NCBI RefSeq assembly: GCF_024347215.1
Contig: NZ_AP025282.1
Location: forward strand, 5,149,211 to 5,213,210
From: Aliamphritea ceti
GTDB taxonomy: Bacteria; Pseudomonadota; Gammaproteobacteria; Pseudomonadales; Balneatricaceae
Length of the DNA: 64,000 nt
Reading direction: 5' to 3'
Position numbers and translations under genes: made by a program. The number at the start of each line of letters is the position of its first letter. Position 1 is the stretch's first letter. Positions 1 to 9,554 of this stretch are shown here, piece by piece. The notes under the pieces were generated by a model. The model ran no database searches. It was not told the DNA's origin and worked only from the letters and a program-made list of their open reading frames with translations.

Positions 1-68
1 CATTCCAAAGCAAGCGAGGCATTCAGATCTGCGAAAAACCGGATCAGAGGTTTCAGCCGCGATTTATG

Positions 69-100
69 CGCCCGTGTCAGTGTCCTGCACGGGCTTTTTT
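69..100 (+). terminator. Rho-independent terminator of a gene lying left of the window
   Basis: GCCCGTG (70-76) pairs with CACGGGC (88-94) and is followed by six T on the plus strand. It would end a rightward transcript entering from outside the window. Bases 1-68 show no reading frame I can assign, so the gene it serves cannot be named. On the minus strand the hairpin has no T tail, so it is probably not the terminator of the flavin oxidoreductase that stops at 100. Confidence 0.7.
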
Positions 101-2172
101 CATGTATTTAAACTAAACCGTAAACCGTCGTAAATCGCCGCATGCAGCCCCCGATGCGCCACTGCATCACCGATTCTCAATAACTGAAAGCTTCCCTGCG
201 GATTAAGCTCCGGTAAGATCAACTGACCATCAATCAGGGCCTGCTGATCATATTGGCCAAGATTGCTGGAAGCCTCCTTCAGCTCAAAATACACCTCATC
301 CAGCGGCATAGTAGCGTTTTCTATCACCACTGCATCCACCAGCACGTCATGTTCCGCACTCGTCAGCAGGTTGCGTAGCGTTACCCGTTTGCGGCCTGCC
401 TCAAGCTGCACATTAACCGGCTCATGATCCGCCATAAAACGGACGTTTTTAGCGTATAAACTCCGCATTGCAACCGCATGAGTGGTAGGACCAAGCTCCC
501 GTAGCGGGCTATGATCCGGGGTAACAAAACGCACCTCGCAGCCAGATATAGCCAGCACTTCAGCACTGCTGGCCGCAGCCTGTCCGCCCTGCTCATCAAA
601 CAGTAATACTTCACCGTTAAATCTGTCTCCACCAAGAACATCCCAGCCACAATGGCAATGTTGCTCACCACTGAAGCCAAGCTCCATTGGCAGCCCTCCT
701 GTGGCGACAATCACCCAGTCAGGTTGCTCTGCTAACACCCGCTCAGCATCTGCATAGGTGTGGTAATGCACGGTCACACCTAACTCATCGACCTGTGTAA
801 TCAACCATTCGGCAACACTGGCCATCTGGGCACGGGTCTCACCCTTAGCGGCAAGATTTAACTGCCCGCCCAGACGGTCCCCTGCTTCCAGTAAAACGAC
901 CTCATGACCACGCAAACGCCAGACCCTCGCCGCTTCTAAGCCTGCCGGACCACCACCAACCACAACTACTTTTTGTGCCTGGAAAGCGCTATCAGGTAAC
1001 TGACTACTGTCATTGTCACTGACAATAACGTGTGTCATTTGCTGTTCGCGCCCGGTGGCAGGGTTATGCCCACAGAGTGCATCTTTGCCCTGGTTTACCC
1101 GGTCTACGCAATACCCCATACCCACACAAGGACGTACAGAGTCTTCATCGCCAGCAGCCAACTTCTGTACCAGATAAGGATCGGCTATCTGCGCCCGGGT
1201 CATACCGACCATATCCAGCAAGCCACTGCTGATGGCATGCCGGGCGGTGGCGATATCGGCAATGCCACCCGCATGCAACACAGGTAAATCGACAGCCTGC
1301 TTCAGGCCTCCGACAATATTCAGATGTGCAGCTGAAGGCATTCCCATCGGTGGAATCCAGCCCGCTAGCCCAAGATCGTCATAAGGTGCGCCGGCCAGTA
1401 AGTTAAAGAAGTCCAGGTTATCGGTTGCAGCAATAGCCTGCGCAATCTGAATACATTCAGTGGCATCCATACCACCTTTAAGCAGTTCATCGGCAGTCAA
1501 CCGCATACCCACAACAAACTCAGGACCAACCGCAGCCCGCACGGCCTCCAGCACTTCCATCACAAAGCGCAGCCGGTTCTGAGTATTACCGCCATAACCA
1601 TCTTCACGGGTGTTAATCAGCGGTGACAAAAACTGCCCCAGCAAATGCGAGTGTGACAACAGCTCAATGCCATCAAAACCACCCTGCTGACAACGTAAAG
1701 CCGTGGCACAAAACTGCTCGATTACCCGGTCGATATCTTCCTGTTCCATCGCTTTCGGATAGCCCCGATGTGCACGCTCCCGCAGAACTGATGGGCCAAT
1801 TGCCGGCAACCAGTGGCCAGCATCCGTGACTGTTCGGCGTCCCATATGGGTAATCTGGCACATAATGGCTGCACCATGCTGCTGAACACCGGAGGTTAAC
1901 TGCTGAAACCAGGGAATGATCGAATCATCGCCCGCATATAGCTGGCCAAAGACCGACGGGCTGTCAGGGGCAATATTGGTGGAACCGCCGATCATCGTCA
2001 GCGCCACGCCACCTTTAGCTTTTTCTTCATGATAGAGCCGGTAACGGTCACGGGGATGCCCGGCTTCAACGTAGGAAGGCGCATGGGCTGAACTGAATAT
2101 CCGGTTACGAAGGGTAAGATGCTTTAACTGAAAAGGCGTCAGTAAAGGATCCGTACGTTTTAGGTTTGCCAT
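100..2172 (-). CDS. DgcA-like FMN/Fe-S/FAD oxidoreductase (probable N-methyl amine demethylase)
   Basis: A 690-residue enzyme of the old-yellow-enzyme/2,4-dienoyl-CoA reductase/trimethylamine dehydrogenase type. Residues 1 to about 350 form the FMN TIM barrel (QITHMGRR near the start, then VVGMR and VLHAGGI). A cysteine cluster with spacing CVGMGYC then ALCGHNP follows at about 355-375, and a Rossmann FAD/NAD domain opens with VVVVGGGPAGLEAARV at about 405. From memory, the three-cysteine pattern and the ITHMGRR segment resemble dimethylglycine demethylase DgcA more than FadH. The sarcosine oxidase genes at 13.5-18.8 kb make methyl-amine demethylation plausible, but the substrate is inferred. 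I chose ATG 2172; an in-frame GTG lies three codons upstream and neither has a clear Shine-Dalgarno. It follows the PrpD gene on the same strand. Confidence 0.75.
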   Translation of the reverse strand: MANLKRTDPLLTPFQLKHLTLRNRIFSSAHAPSYVEAGHPRDRYRLYHEEKAKGGVALTMIGGSTNIAPDSPSVFGQLYAGDDSIIPWFQQLTSGVQQHGAAIMCQITHMGRRTVTDAGHWLPAIGPSVLRERAHRGYPKAMEQEDIDRVIEQFCATALRCQQGGFDGIELLSHSHLLGQFLSPLINTREDGYGGNTQNRLRFVMEVLEAVRAAVGPEFVVGMRLTADELLKGGMDATECIQIAQAIAATDNLDFFNLLAGAPYDDLGLAGWIPPMGMPSAAHLNIVGGLKQAVDLPVLHAGGIADIATARHAISSGLLDMVGMTRAQIADPYLVQKLAAGDEDSVRPCVGMGYCVDRVNQGKDALCGHNPATGREQQMTHVIVSDNDSSQLPDSAFQAQKVVVVGGGPAGLEAARVWRLRGHEVVLLEAGDRLGGQLNLAAKGETRAQMASVAEWLITQVDELGVTVHYHTYADAERVLAEQPDWVIVATGGLPMELGFSGEQHCHCGWDVLGGDRFNGEVLLFDEQGGQAAASSAEVLAISGCEVRFVTPDHSPLRELGPTTHAVAMRSLYAKNVRFMADHEPVNVQLEAGRKRVTLRNLLTSAEHDVLVDAVVIENATMPLDEVYFELKEASSNLGQYDQQALIDGQLILPELNPQGSFQLLRIGDAVAHRGLHAAIYDGLRFSLNT

Positions 2173-2395
2173 ATAAAGCACTGCCAGTAAGTGTTTTTAT
2201 ACGAGATTCATACACAACTACAGCATTTAGCGATGATACGACTGCGTGCACAGACCTCTGATTATGACACCGAATATATGTACTCTTTTGAAAACCAACA
2301 AGCCCGCTGTTGCAGGCCTGTTTTGTAACGTCGCATCGCTTATAAAGCTGTCGTTTTTAGACTGATACTAATTCACCTTTAAGTGCAGCTCCTGA

Positions 2396-3784
2396 TCAGT
2401 CTTTCAGTAATGCCAGATAAGCAGTCATTTCATCACTATTCAGCGCCTGCAGATTCATCGATAACTCGGCAATACTCTGCCGACGACTATCAGCCACATA
2501 AGGCCCCGCCAGGGTATGAAACTTACTGATAATTTCTTCCAGCGTCAGAGGGTTTTCAGGATTCCCCCGGGCAATACAGGGTTCAGACGTTAACTCTGTA
2601 CCATCTTTCAGCAGAATACGCGCATGTGCCCAACGCTCTGCAGGAAACAGTGCATCGTACTCAGCCACTTCATGGGTGATTACTTTTCCGCTCAATGCCT
2701 GCCGCCGGGCGTCACCAAGGCCGGCATCATTTTCGGCTACAGCTTCCGCGGTAACTACGCCATCAATCAGTGCTGAGGCTACCGAAAACGGCAAACTGTA
2801 CTGAGCCTGTTCCGTGGTATCCGGGTGCTTCACATGTAACCGCGCCCCCTGATGGAAAGTATGAATATGAATCTCGGCGATATCTTCCGGCTTCAGGCCA
2901 CCTGACTGACTGCGGATCTGGCGAACAGCTTCCACCGCAGGCTGGGCCCAGCGACACACCGGATAGGCTTTGAAATACTGTTCAAGAATATACCAGCGCT
3001 CTCCCAAATCACCCCAGATATCTGCCACTTGCGCATCACTGATAGTGATAGCCGGAGCGCCGGTAAACCCATGCTCAGCCATTAAGGCACAGCTGACACC
3101 GGCAAGCGCTCCCCAGCCAGAGCCGTCTTTCACCATGGTCGGATAATCGATACAGCGCATCATCTGGCTACGTGGGCCATAGAACTCAGCACTGCCAAGC
3201 GCCTCCCAGGTTTTATCCGCATCCAGCCCGCGCATACGTGCCACTACGGCTGCGGCAGCCAGCCCGTTCCAGGCACCAGAGGTATGATAATCATCAGCGG
3301 TGGCGTGTAGTGCTATTCCTGCCCGGGTCGCAATTTCATATCCCATAACTAATGTTGTAAGTAATTCTTTGCCATCAACCGGATCAGCATATGCCTGGCT
3401 CAGCAGCGCCGGTAAAACCGTCACGCCTACATGGCCTTTAGTGAGCACCTGGCCATCATGGGCATCGACGCTGTCGATCAGCATGCCGCCATAAAGCGCA
3501 GACCCGCACGCACTTGCACTGGCGCCTTCAAACAACAAAGGAATATCACCCGGGTACTGACTCTGTACAAAGCCGGACATTATCCGGCTCAACCGGGTAC
3601 TTTGCCCTGCTGCAGCCACACCTAACAAATCCAGCAAACAGACTTTTGCCTGCTGAATCACAGTTTCCGGTAGGTCTTCAAAGCGGAGATTATGAATAAA
3701 ATCCAGACAACCATCATGTCTGGGAGTTACAGGAGTGTTTACTGGAGGAAGTATTTGAGCGGTCGTCTGAGAAGTCATAGTCAT
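2396..3784 (-). CDS. MmgE/PrpD family protein
   Basis: A 462-residue member of the MmgE/PrpD superfamily, which includes 2-methylcitrate dehydratase and iminodisuccinate epimerase. Family features seen by eye are the N-terminal helical segment with VCLLDLLGVAAAG, the SVDAHDGQVLTKGHVG region, the small-domain stretch KAYPVCRWAQPAVEA, and a C-terminal segment ending the lid domain. Length is normal for the family. No prpB or prpC lies nearby, so a methylcitrate-cycle role is not supported and the substrate is unknown. Two ATG codons sit at the start (MTMT); the first is used here. The gene lies between a LysR regulator and the DgcA-like enzyme on the same strand, which suggests one catabolic unit. 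Confidence 0.8.
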   Translation of the reverse strand: MTMTSQTTAQILPPVNTPVTPRHDGCLDFIHNLRFEDLPETVIQQAKVCLLDLLGVAAAGQSTRLSRIMSGFVQSQYPGDIPLLFEGASASACGSALYGGMLIDSVDAHDGQVLTKGHVGVTVLPALLSQAYADPVDGKELLTTLVMGYEIATRAGIALHATADDYHTSGAWNGLAAAAVVARMRGLDADKTWEALGSAEFYGPRSQMMRCIDYPTMVKDGSGWGALAGVSCALMAEHGFTGAPAITISDAQVADIWGDLGERWYILEQYFKAYPVCRWAQPAVEAVRQIRSQSGGLKPEDIAEIHIHTFHQGARLHVKHPDTTEQAQYSLPFSVASALIDGVVTAEAVAENDAGLGDARRQALSGKVITHEVAEYDALFPAERWAHARILLKDGTELTSEPCIARGNPENPLTLEEIISKFHTLAGPYVADSRRQSIAELSMNLQALNSDEMTAYLALLKD

Positions 3785-3942
3785 TATTCTTTTTGATCGT
3801 CAGTCGGGAAGCCGTTACAAACAGCAATGTCAGCATCGACCATACCCAATCAGAGGACCTAAAAAAGAACAATTAAACGACAAAAAAACGCTACTAACCG
3901 GCAAATAAATTCTGCCAGCCAGATCCGGACTAAGAGCCCGGA

Positions 3943-4923
3943 TTAATACGGAGGGAAATCTTCCACGCTGTAAGCTTCGCTGGGTAACCAGTCAATTTCA
4001 GCCGGCAGTTGCGGGACCAGCTGATTATCATAAACATCCCGGCAGATGCGGGTAATCTCCAGCGGTAAAGTGCCCAACTCTTCACGCCGGGCCAGCAGGA
4101 AAATATAACGAGCGTGGCTGCCAGGTGTTATTGGTAAAGTCGTCACGCCTTTCAGTAACAGCGGGTTCTGCAACAAGCTCATGGTTGGCACGAATGCCCA
4201 ACCCTGACCACTCTGCACAAACTGTAGTAATGTTGTGGTGCTGTCCAGTTCATAACGCACAGCCTGCTCAACGCCTATGCGGCGGGCAATCAGCTGGGTC
4301 AGGCTGCCGAGTCGCAATTCACGGTTGTAGCTGATACAAGGTAAGGCCTCCACCAGCGTACGAATGTCTCTGCCATAGGTTTTGATGTGCTCATCAGCCA
4401 CTACCAGGACAAAGGGATCACGCAAAACCGGGTGAACTTCCAGCTCAGGATGCTGTTGCATCTGGTCACTGGTAATCAGGATATCAATATCCCTCTCCAG
4501 CAAAGCATCCTTTAAGGGTGCCATCATGCCGGTACGCAAAGACAACTTACGCGCCGAACTGGCCAGTTGTTCCATCACTTTCTGAGCCGCGACATCAGCG
4601 AAGGAATCAATCATACCCAGGCGCAGACGATCCAGACCTTCACTGGAGGCCAGTTGCACCGCGGCCATCATCTGCTGGCTTTCGCCCAGCAACTGACGGG
4701 CATAACGCAACAATACCTGACCGCTAAGCGTCAGCCGGGTCGGCCGGGCACGCCGCACCACCAGCGGCACTGCAAATAAAGTTTCCAACTGTTTCAGCGT
4801 CTGAGACACTGCTGACTGGGTAATTCCCAGCCGTTCCGCAGCCTGAGTAATCGTTTCCGACTCAGCTATGGCAATAAAGCTTTTCAGGGCACTCAGCTCA
4901 GCAAACTTTTCGTTCTTAAGCAC
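3943..4923 (-). CDS. LysR-family transcriptional regulator
   Basis: A 326-residue LysR regulator. The winged helix-turn-helix is at about residues 10-70 (SALKSFIAIAESETITQAAE, then GITQSAVSQTLKQLE). The periplasmic-binding-like co-inducer domain follows from about residue 95. The C-terminal tail after about residue 300 is longer than usual. The start is GTG at 4923 because no ATG exists until well inside the protein. It precedes the MmgE/PrpD gene on the same strand and faces a divergent acetyltransferase gene across about 107 bases, the classical place for a LysR autoregulatory site. The ligand is unknown. Confidence 0.85.
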   Translation of the reverse strand: MLKNEKFAELSALKSFIAIAESETITQAAERLGITQSAVSQTLKQLETLFAVPLVVRRARPTRLTLSGQVLLRYARQLLGESQQMMAAVQLASSEGLDRLRLGMIDSFADVAAQKVMEQLASSARKLSLRTGMMAPLKDALLERDIDILITSDQMQQHPELEVHPVLRDPFVLVVADEHIKTYGRDIRTLVEALPCISYNRELRLGSLTQLIARRIGVEQAVRYELDSTTTLLQFVQSGQGWAFVPTMSLLQNPLLLKGVTTLPITPGSHARYIFLLARREELGTLPLEITRICRDVYDNQLVPQLPAEIDWLPSEAYSVEDFPPY

Positions 4924-5030
4924 GTAAAATTCTCATCTGTACAGATCCTGCAACTATCAACCAAAGTATCGTCGGCGACAAGTAAAAATGCAGTTTTACA
5001 GCTTTTCACTTCAGCTCTAAGATAAGCAGC

Positions 5031-5525
5031 ATGCAAACCACCACGCTAACACAATTCAATCTGCGTCCTCTGGACAACACAGCCGAGCATCGGCAGTTTG
5101 CTGCGCGGCTCATCTGCAGCAATATGGGCGATTATTACCAAAAATATTCAATGCGCTGGAGTCAGCAGACTTTCGATCTGAACTGGCCGGACCGGAACAA
5201 TTTCTGCGTCTGCAGTGAAGACACTCCCATCGGCATTCTCAGCCTGTCTATCTATAACCAGCATGCCTACATTCGTGAATTACAGATCATGTCTAACTGG
5301 CAGGGAAAAGGTGCCGGAAGCTGGGCACTTAAGGAAGCGGAACGCATGGCCCGACAACGCCGTTGCGAATATTTACGCCTCAAAGTTTTCATATGTAATC
5401 CTGCTCTTAAACTCTATGACCGCGCCGGTTTTCTGATCAAAATGCGCGACGGAAATGTTTTTGGCATGGAAAAAAACATCAATCTAAACACACCCGAAAC
5501 ACCCGCCAGGTATGGCTTTCGTTAA
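5031..5525 (+). CDS. GNAT-family N-acetyltransferase
   Basis: A 164-residue protein with the GNAT acetyl-CoA-binding core. Strand beta-4 and motif A read LQIMSNWQGKGAGSWAL (QGKGAG is the pyrophosphate-binding loop), and motif B is NPALKLYDRAGF. The acceptor substrate cannot be predicted. The ATG at 5031 has only a weak purine stretch upstream (AAGATAAG). The gene is transcribed divergently from the LysR gene to its left and may be one of its targets. Confidence 0.8.
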   Translation: MQTTTLTQFNLRPLDNTAEHRQFAARLICSNMGDYYQKYSMRWSQQTFDLNWPDRNNFCVCSEDTPIGILSLSIYNQHAYIRELQIMSNWQGKGAGSWALKEAERMARQRRCEYLRLKVFICNPALKLYDRAGFLIKMRDGNVFGMEKNINLNTPETPARYGFR

Positions 5526-5626
5526 ACACAATCAAACATAAAATTTCGCTAAAGCCCATTTTTTGCCCACCACATTGGGAGACGCCTGCTAAGCTTAGGG
5601 TAACCTGAGAAAAAGAGGCTATTACA

Positions 5627-6544
5627 GTGTTGCTGTTCAGTTATATTGGCCGCAAACTGGCACATTTCCTCGCTAAGCCCCACGATACCGAGGAGTTATT
5701 TCCCACCAGTAATCCGGCACTGTTACAAAGAACGTTACGTAAAGGCGACATATTACTGGTCGAGGGCACCAGTCACTTCAGTACCAGTATTAAGTATCTT
5801 TCGCAGTCCACCTGGTCACATGCCGCGCTTTATATCGGTGATCACCTTAGTAGCCAGGAAGATCTGGACGCCGGCATTGAGCCATTGTCGTTACTGGAAG
5901 CTGATATCGAATGTGGCGTCAGAGTTATTCCACTCAGCACCTATGCACCGCTGCACAGCCGTATTTGCCGGCCCATTGGTTTATCAGAAAATGAAATCAA
6001 TCAGGTTATTCAGTTCGCGGTCTCCCGTATTGGCGACAATTACGACCTGAAAAATATATTCGATCTGGCCCGCTATCTGGTACCTACCCCGCCAATTCCA
6101 TCAAAATGGCGTCGTAAAGCACTGACCTTAGGCAGCGGTGACCCTACCCGGGCGATCTGTTCGTCACTGATCGCCCAGGCTTTCCAGTCAATCAAGTATC
6201 CTATTCTGCCAGACATCATTTACGAGAACCCTGAAGATGCGGAGCGAATCAGCCATTATCAGCGGATGCACCGGCGTCGTGACCCCAGTCTCTTCACACC
6301 CCGGGACTTCGACGTTTCACCTTACTTTGAAGTTATCAAACCTATGGTGCAAAGCGGTTTCGACCACCATGCCATTAACTGGGTAGAACCTCACCCCGCC
6401 GAAGAAGCTATCAGCAATGAACCTGTTCCCGTTGCCGAACCGGTTGGCAACATGGCCAACACTGAAGCCAGCCTGCAGGAGCAGGCAGATATGGAAACAT
6501 CAGCTATTAGGGTCGATATGTCAGCGGATAAAACCCCCGGCTAG
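5627..6544 (+). CDS. YiiX-like permuted NlpC/P60 cysteine peptidase-fold protein
   Basis: A 305-residue protein of the circularly permuted NlpC/P60 (YiiX/YebB, LRAT-like) group. The fold starts with LRKGDILLVEG, then the histidine strand WSHAALYIGD (about residues 64-73). The nucleophile cysteine comes late in RAICSSLIAQAF (about residues 184-195), the permuted His-before-Cys order. These enzymes act on acyl or peptide bonds, often at the envelope; no signal peptide is visible here. About 60 residues of acidic, low-complexity C-terminal tail follow. The start is GTG 5627 with AGAGG eight bases upstream. Its stop shares the palindrome CTAG (6541-6544) with the stop of the convergent transporter gene. 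Confidence 0.75.
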   Translation: MLLFSYIGRKLAHFLAKPHDTEELFPTSNPALLQRTLRKGDILLVEGTSHFSTSIKYLSQSTWSHAALYIGDHLSSQEDLDAGIEPLSLLEADIECGVRVIPLSTYAPLHSRICRPIGLSENEINQVIQFAVSRIGDNYDLKNIFDLARYLVPTPPIPSKWRRKALTLGSGDPTRAICSSLIAQAFQSIKYPILPDIIYENPEDAERISHYQRMHRRRDPSLFTPRDFDVSPYFEVIKPMVQSGFDHHAINWVEPHPAEEAISNEPVPVAEPVGNMANTEASLQEQADMETSAIRVDMSADKTPG

Positions 6545-7467
6545 CGCTTTATCGTCACCAGCAACCCTGCCGCAATAATCAGCAACATGCCACAAAGGGT
6601 CGTGATACTCGGCACGGTATTAAAAAACAGAAAATCCCATACCCCGACAAATACCAGATAACTGTAATCAAAGGTTGCAACCAACGGCGGTGGAGCAACC
6701 TGATACGCTCCTACCAACGTAATGCTGATGCCAATCGTCAGAAACGCCAGCACCAGAAACAGTAACCATTGAGACCAGCCTGTTTCACTCCATCCCCCCA
6801 GCAGAAACGGCAATTGCTCTGCAGCATCACCAGAGCCCTGCCAGAAATACAGGATCAGACTAAACACCGCCCCCAGCAACAGCAACATAACCGTTAAAGA
6901 CAACGCCAGCGCTGCCATAGGCATGGTCTGGCATTTACTGCGGGTCGTTACATTTGTCAGCGCATACATCAGGCCGCCAAACACCGGAATCAGTGCCCAG
7001 GCGGTAAAAGCATCGCCTCCGGGTTGCAGAATCACCAGTACACCAATAAAACCGACAGCAATCGCCAGCCAGCCCCGTCGACTAACCGGTTCCCCTAATA
7101 AAAATGCGGATAACAAAGTGACGAAAATTGGCCCGGTATAAAACCCGGCTGCTATTACCGATAAACTGAGAAAGGGAATCGCCGCGTACAGAGAAATATA
7201 CATCAGCACCATAAATACAGAGCGGATCAGCGCCCACTTTTGCATCGCACCACGCCAGATCCCTTGCTGCTGACGCATAAACATTGCTACCAGTAACAGC
7301 AAAGGAATCGCCAGTACACCTCGCAAGGTGAAGATCTGCCACAACGACAGATCGCCGCTGTAGTGCTTCACTAACGCGTCCTGAACCGACATCATGAACA
7401 CCGCAATCACTATCAGGCTGGCACCCAGTAATTTTCGGTCTGCAACCGGCTGCATAGCTACTGTCAT
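6541..7467 (-). CDS. EamA/DMT-family permease
   Basis: A 308-residue inner-membrane protein with about ten hydrophobic segments in two five-helix repeats, typical of drug/metabolite transporter (EamA) exporters. The opening helix reads LLGASLIVIAVFMMSVQDALVK and the repeat boundary is near LLGEPVSRRGWLAIAVGFIGV. The ATG at 7467 is well supported by AAGGAGG a few bases upstream. Substrate unknown. The gene is convergent with the YiiX-like gene; their stop codons overlap in one CTAG. Confidence 0.85.
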   Translation of the reverse strand: MTVAMQPVADRKLLGASLIVIAVFMMSVQDALVKHYSGDLSLWQIFTLRGVLAIPLLLLVAMFMRQQQGIWRGAMQKWALIRSVFMVLMYISLYAAIPFLSLSVIAAGFYTGPIFVTLLSAFLLGEPVSRRGWLAIAVGFIGVLVILQPGGDAFTAWALIPVFGGLMYALTNVTTRSKCQTMPMAALALSLTVMLLLLGAVFSLILYFWQGSGDAAEQLPFLLGGWSETGWSQWLLFLVLAFLTIGISITLVGAYQVAPPPLVATFDYSYLVFVGVWDFLFFNTVPSITTLCGMLLIIAAGLLVTIKR

Positions 7468-7821
7468 CCAACGCCCTCCTTGAATAAATATTCCTTATCC
7501 TGCCGCAAGACAAGATTCAGGTACAGATCAGTGTATGCATAGTCATTATGCAGGTGCTGCAACAACTCACCAGGTTTGAAAGCATAAAATCTGATAGATA
7601 ACGAAGTATTAATAACCTGTACTTATTAATCCATATAACCTTTTAATTTGTGTGGCAATACACGAATGAACGACTATTCCTGTAGCACGGGATGATGATA
7701 AACCTGTTCTGCAACGCATTATCCGCAGGCGGGTTGCCACACATCATTTTGCTATCAGCCCTGTTTAACGGCTGCTTGTAAATATAAATGTGTAGAACAA
7801 CAGCGATTGAGGATAAAAACA
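7468..7821. other. Intergenic region between divergent genes, no gene seen
   Basis: This 354-base AT-rich gap lies between the divergently transcribed EamA gene and the 569-aa gene and must hold both promoters. A 61-codon minus-strand frame in it lacks a good ribosome site and resembles nothing I know. TGAGGA at 7808-7813 is the Shine-Dalgarno of the following gene. I see no tRNA, repeat or strong dyad. Confidence 0.5.
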
Positions 7822-9531
7822 ATGACAACGCCTGCAGCGATCCAAGCCTCTCAGAGAGGCAAAAATGCCCTGCCGCTTCGCCCGGCCAGCCAGGTAATGA
7901 ACCTGGAACGTTTAGGCGCTTTGCACCAAAGTCGTTTGAGCTTTATGCGTACAACGGTACGTAGAATTATGCGCGAACGCTGGCAAATCGAACCAACCCG
8001 TTTTGAGCTGGACAATGACGGCTATGGCACTGTGGTCTATGAAGTTAACGCTCCTCACGGGCTATTCAGTTTTGTACTGTTTTCCGATCAGCTATCTGCG
8101 GAAGAACGTAATGACCGTGTTATTGCCACTAAGTGGGATCTGACTATGGCTCTGGTGGAAGGCAGTGTGGATGATGTTTATCTTCAGAAGCTTCGCCAGA
8201 ATGTTCCTAAGCAGGAAGCCGGACGGGTAGACTCTCGCGTTTTTGTATTGTCCCGTGCTAACCGAAGTGCCCGTAACTTCGACTACGTTGTTGATCAACT
8301 GTCGAAAGGCAAGCAGCCTGATGCCGAGCGGATCTCTAAAGTTGGCTATCTCTACCGGACCACTGCAGTTTACGGCAGCGGAAAACTTGGCATGGCAGAC
8401 TGGGAAAAAGTACGCACAAAGCATAAAGACTTTGCACGCCCTTTTGCCGGTGAAATGTTTGTCTGCCTGATGCTGCGTAATTTCAGCCTGTTGCAAGCTG
8501 AGCATATTGCCCGTCACAAATCACCGGAAACATTCCAACCGATGGCGCCTGAAATCAAGCGATTTTTCGGCATAGGCAACTCAACCGGTCTGGGCATGGC
8601 CCCTTACATGGTCAACCATCCATTGCTTCTGAATCAGTGGATAGAAATGCGTGAACTGGCACTGGCACGCGTTCGCGTACTGGGCACAATTAACGACAAA
8701 ATTCGCCAGGAACTGAATGAACTGCTAGCCCGCTGTGAACAATATACCCGGGACACATTCACCGAAGATGCCTGGCAAAGTGCAAATAACATAGAACTGT
8801 TAAAAGACCTGGCTGAGCTGCAAGCGTATACGTCTACATCATTTGTGGGCTGGGATGAATTACTGAAATGGAGCGAAGCTAACTGTTCAATAGAATGCCA
8901 GGAGCTACTGGTTTCAATTCTGTTAGAACTGTACCCCGAGCTGGTCGACTCACTTGAAGATTACCAGAGCGCAGAAGAATTTCTCGACCTGGATCCAATT
9001 ATGCCGCTTCAGCAGCTAAAAGAAGTAATCGAAACCCGCTATGACTGGGCATTGAATACTGACTTTAAAGCTGAAGGAGCACTTGAAACCTGCTGGTATC
9101 GCTCAGAAGAAAAAATGGAGCCCCGTCTTGGCAGCATTGCAGACAAAGAAGCCAGACAGAAACAGATGGCTCTGGGCATCGGTTACGCCGTGCACAAGTG
9201 CTATAACCAGCTCTGTGAGTACATTGCAGACCACCCGGAACACAACACAGCCCGTTTCATGGTAGCCCGCCCAAAAATGCGTGGCATAGTTCGCCGTATC
9301 CAAAGCATGAACCGCTGTATCTATGGTGATATCCAGGCCAACTTGCTAGACCGAAATGTTCTGCCAATGCACTTACTGCGCTGCAAACTGGCATTCTTCG
9401 GTGTCGGTAAATTCGATCCGCGTTCACGTCTGTGGGTACGTAACACAATGTTCCAGGGCGCTCCCCTGCTGGAAGACATCGGCAAGCCATTTAACGACGA
9501 TTGGTTTATGCCAATAGCACCACAGCAATAA
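7822..9531 (+). CDS. Conserved-looking protein of unknown function, partner of DUF3726 gene
   Basis: A 569-residue soluble protein that I do not recognise. No signal peptide, transmembrane helix or nucleotide-binding motif is visible. The N-terminal half is mixed alpha/beta with an antiparallel stretch (GTVVYEVNAPHGLFSFVLFS). The rest is charged and helical, with aromatic-rich motifs such as FGIGNSTGLGMAPYMVNHP near the middle and RARPKMRG-like basic segments near the end. The start is ATG 7822 with TGAGGA eight bases upstream, rather than the TTG at 7807. The DUF3726 gene follows after 23 bases on the same strand with its own strong ribosome site, so the two are probably co-transcribed and co-functional. 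The LysR gene downstream may regulate them. Confidence 0.75.
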   Translation: MTTPAAIQASQRGKNALPLRPASQVMNLERLGALHQSRLSFMRTTVRRIMRERWQIEPTRFELDNDGYGTVVYEVNAPHGLFSFVLFSDQLSAEERNDRVIATKWDLTMALVEGSVDDVYLQKLRQNVPKQEAGRVDSRVFVLSRANRSARNFDYVVDQLSKGKQPDAERISKVGYLYRTTAVYGSGKLGMADWEKVRTKHKDFARPFAGEMFVCLMLRNFSLLQAEHIARHKSPETFQPMAPEIKRFFGIGNSTGLGMAPYMVNHPLLLNQWIEMRELALARVRVLGTINDKIRQELNELLARCEQYTRDTFTEDAWQSANNIELLKDLAELQAYTSTSFVGWDELLKWSEANCSIECQELLVSILLELYPELVDSLEDYQSAEEFLDLDPIMPLQQLKEVIETRYDWALNTDFKAEGALETCWYRSEEKMEPRLGSIADKEARQKQMALGIGYAVHKCYNQLCEYIADHPEHNTARFMVARPKMRGIVRRIQSMNRCIYGDIQANLLDRNVLPMHLLRCKLAFFGVGKFDPRSRLWVRNTMFQGAPLLEDIGKPFNDDWFMPIAPQQ

Positions 9532-9554
9532 AGCACGCAGGTAAGGAGAAAACT

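Noticed and set aside
7643..7828. Sixty-one-codon minus-strand frame between the EamA and 569-aa genes
   Set aside because: It has no ribosome site and no recognisable feature, and it overlaps the start of the 569-aa gene.
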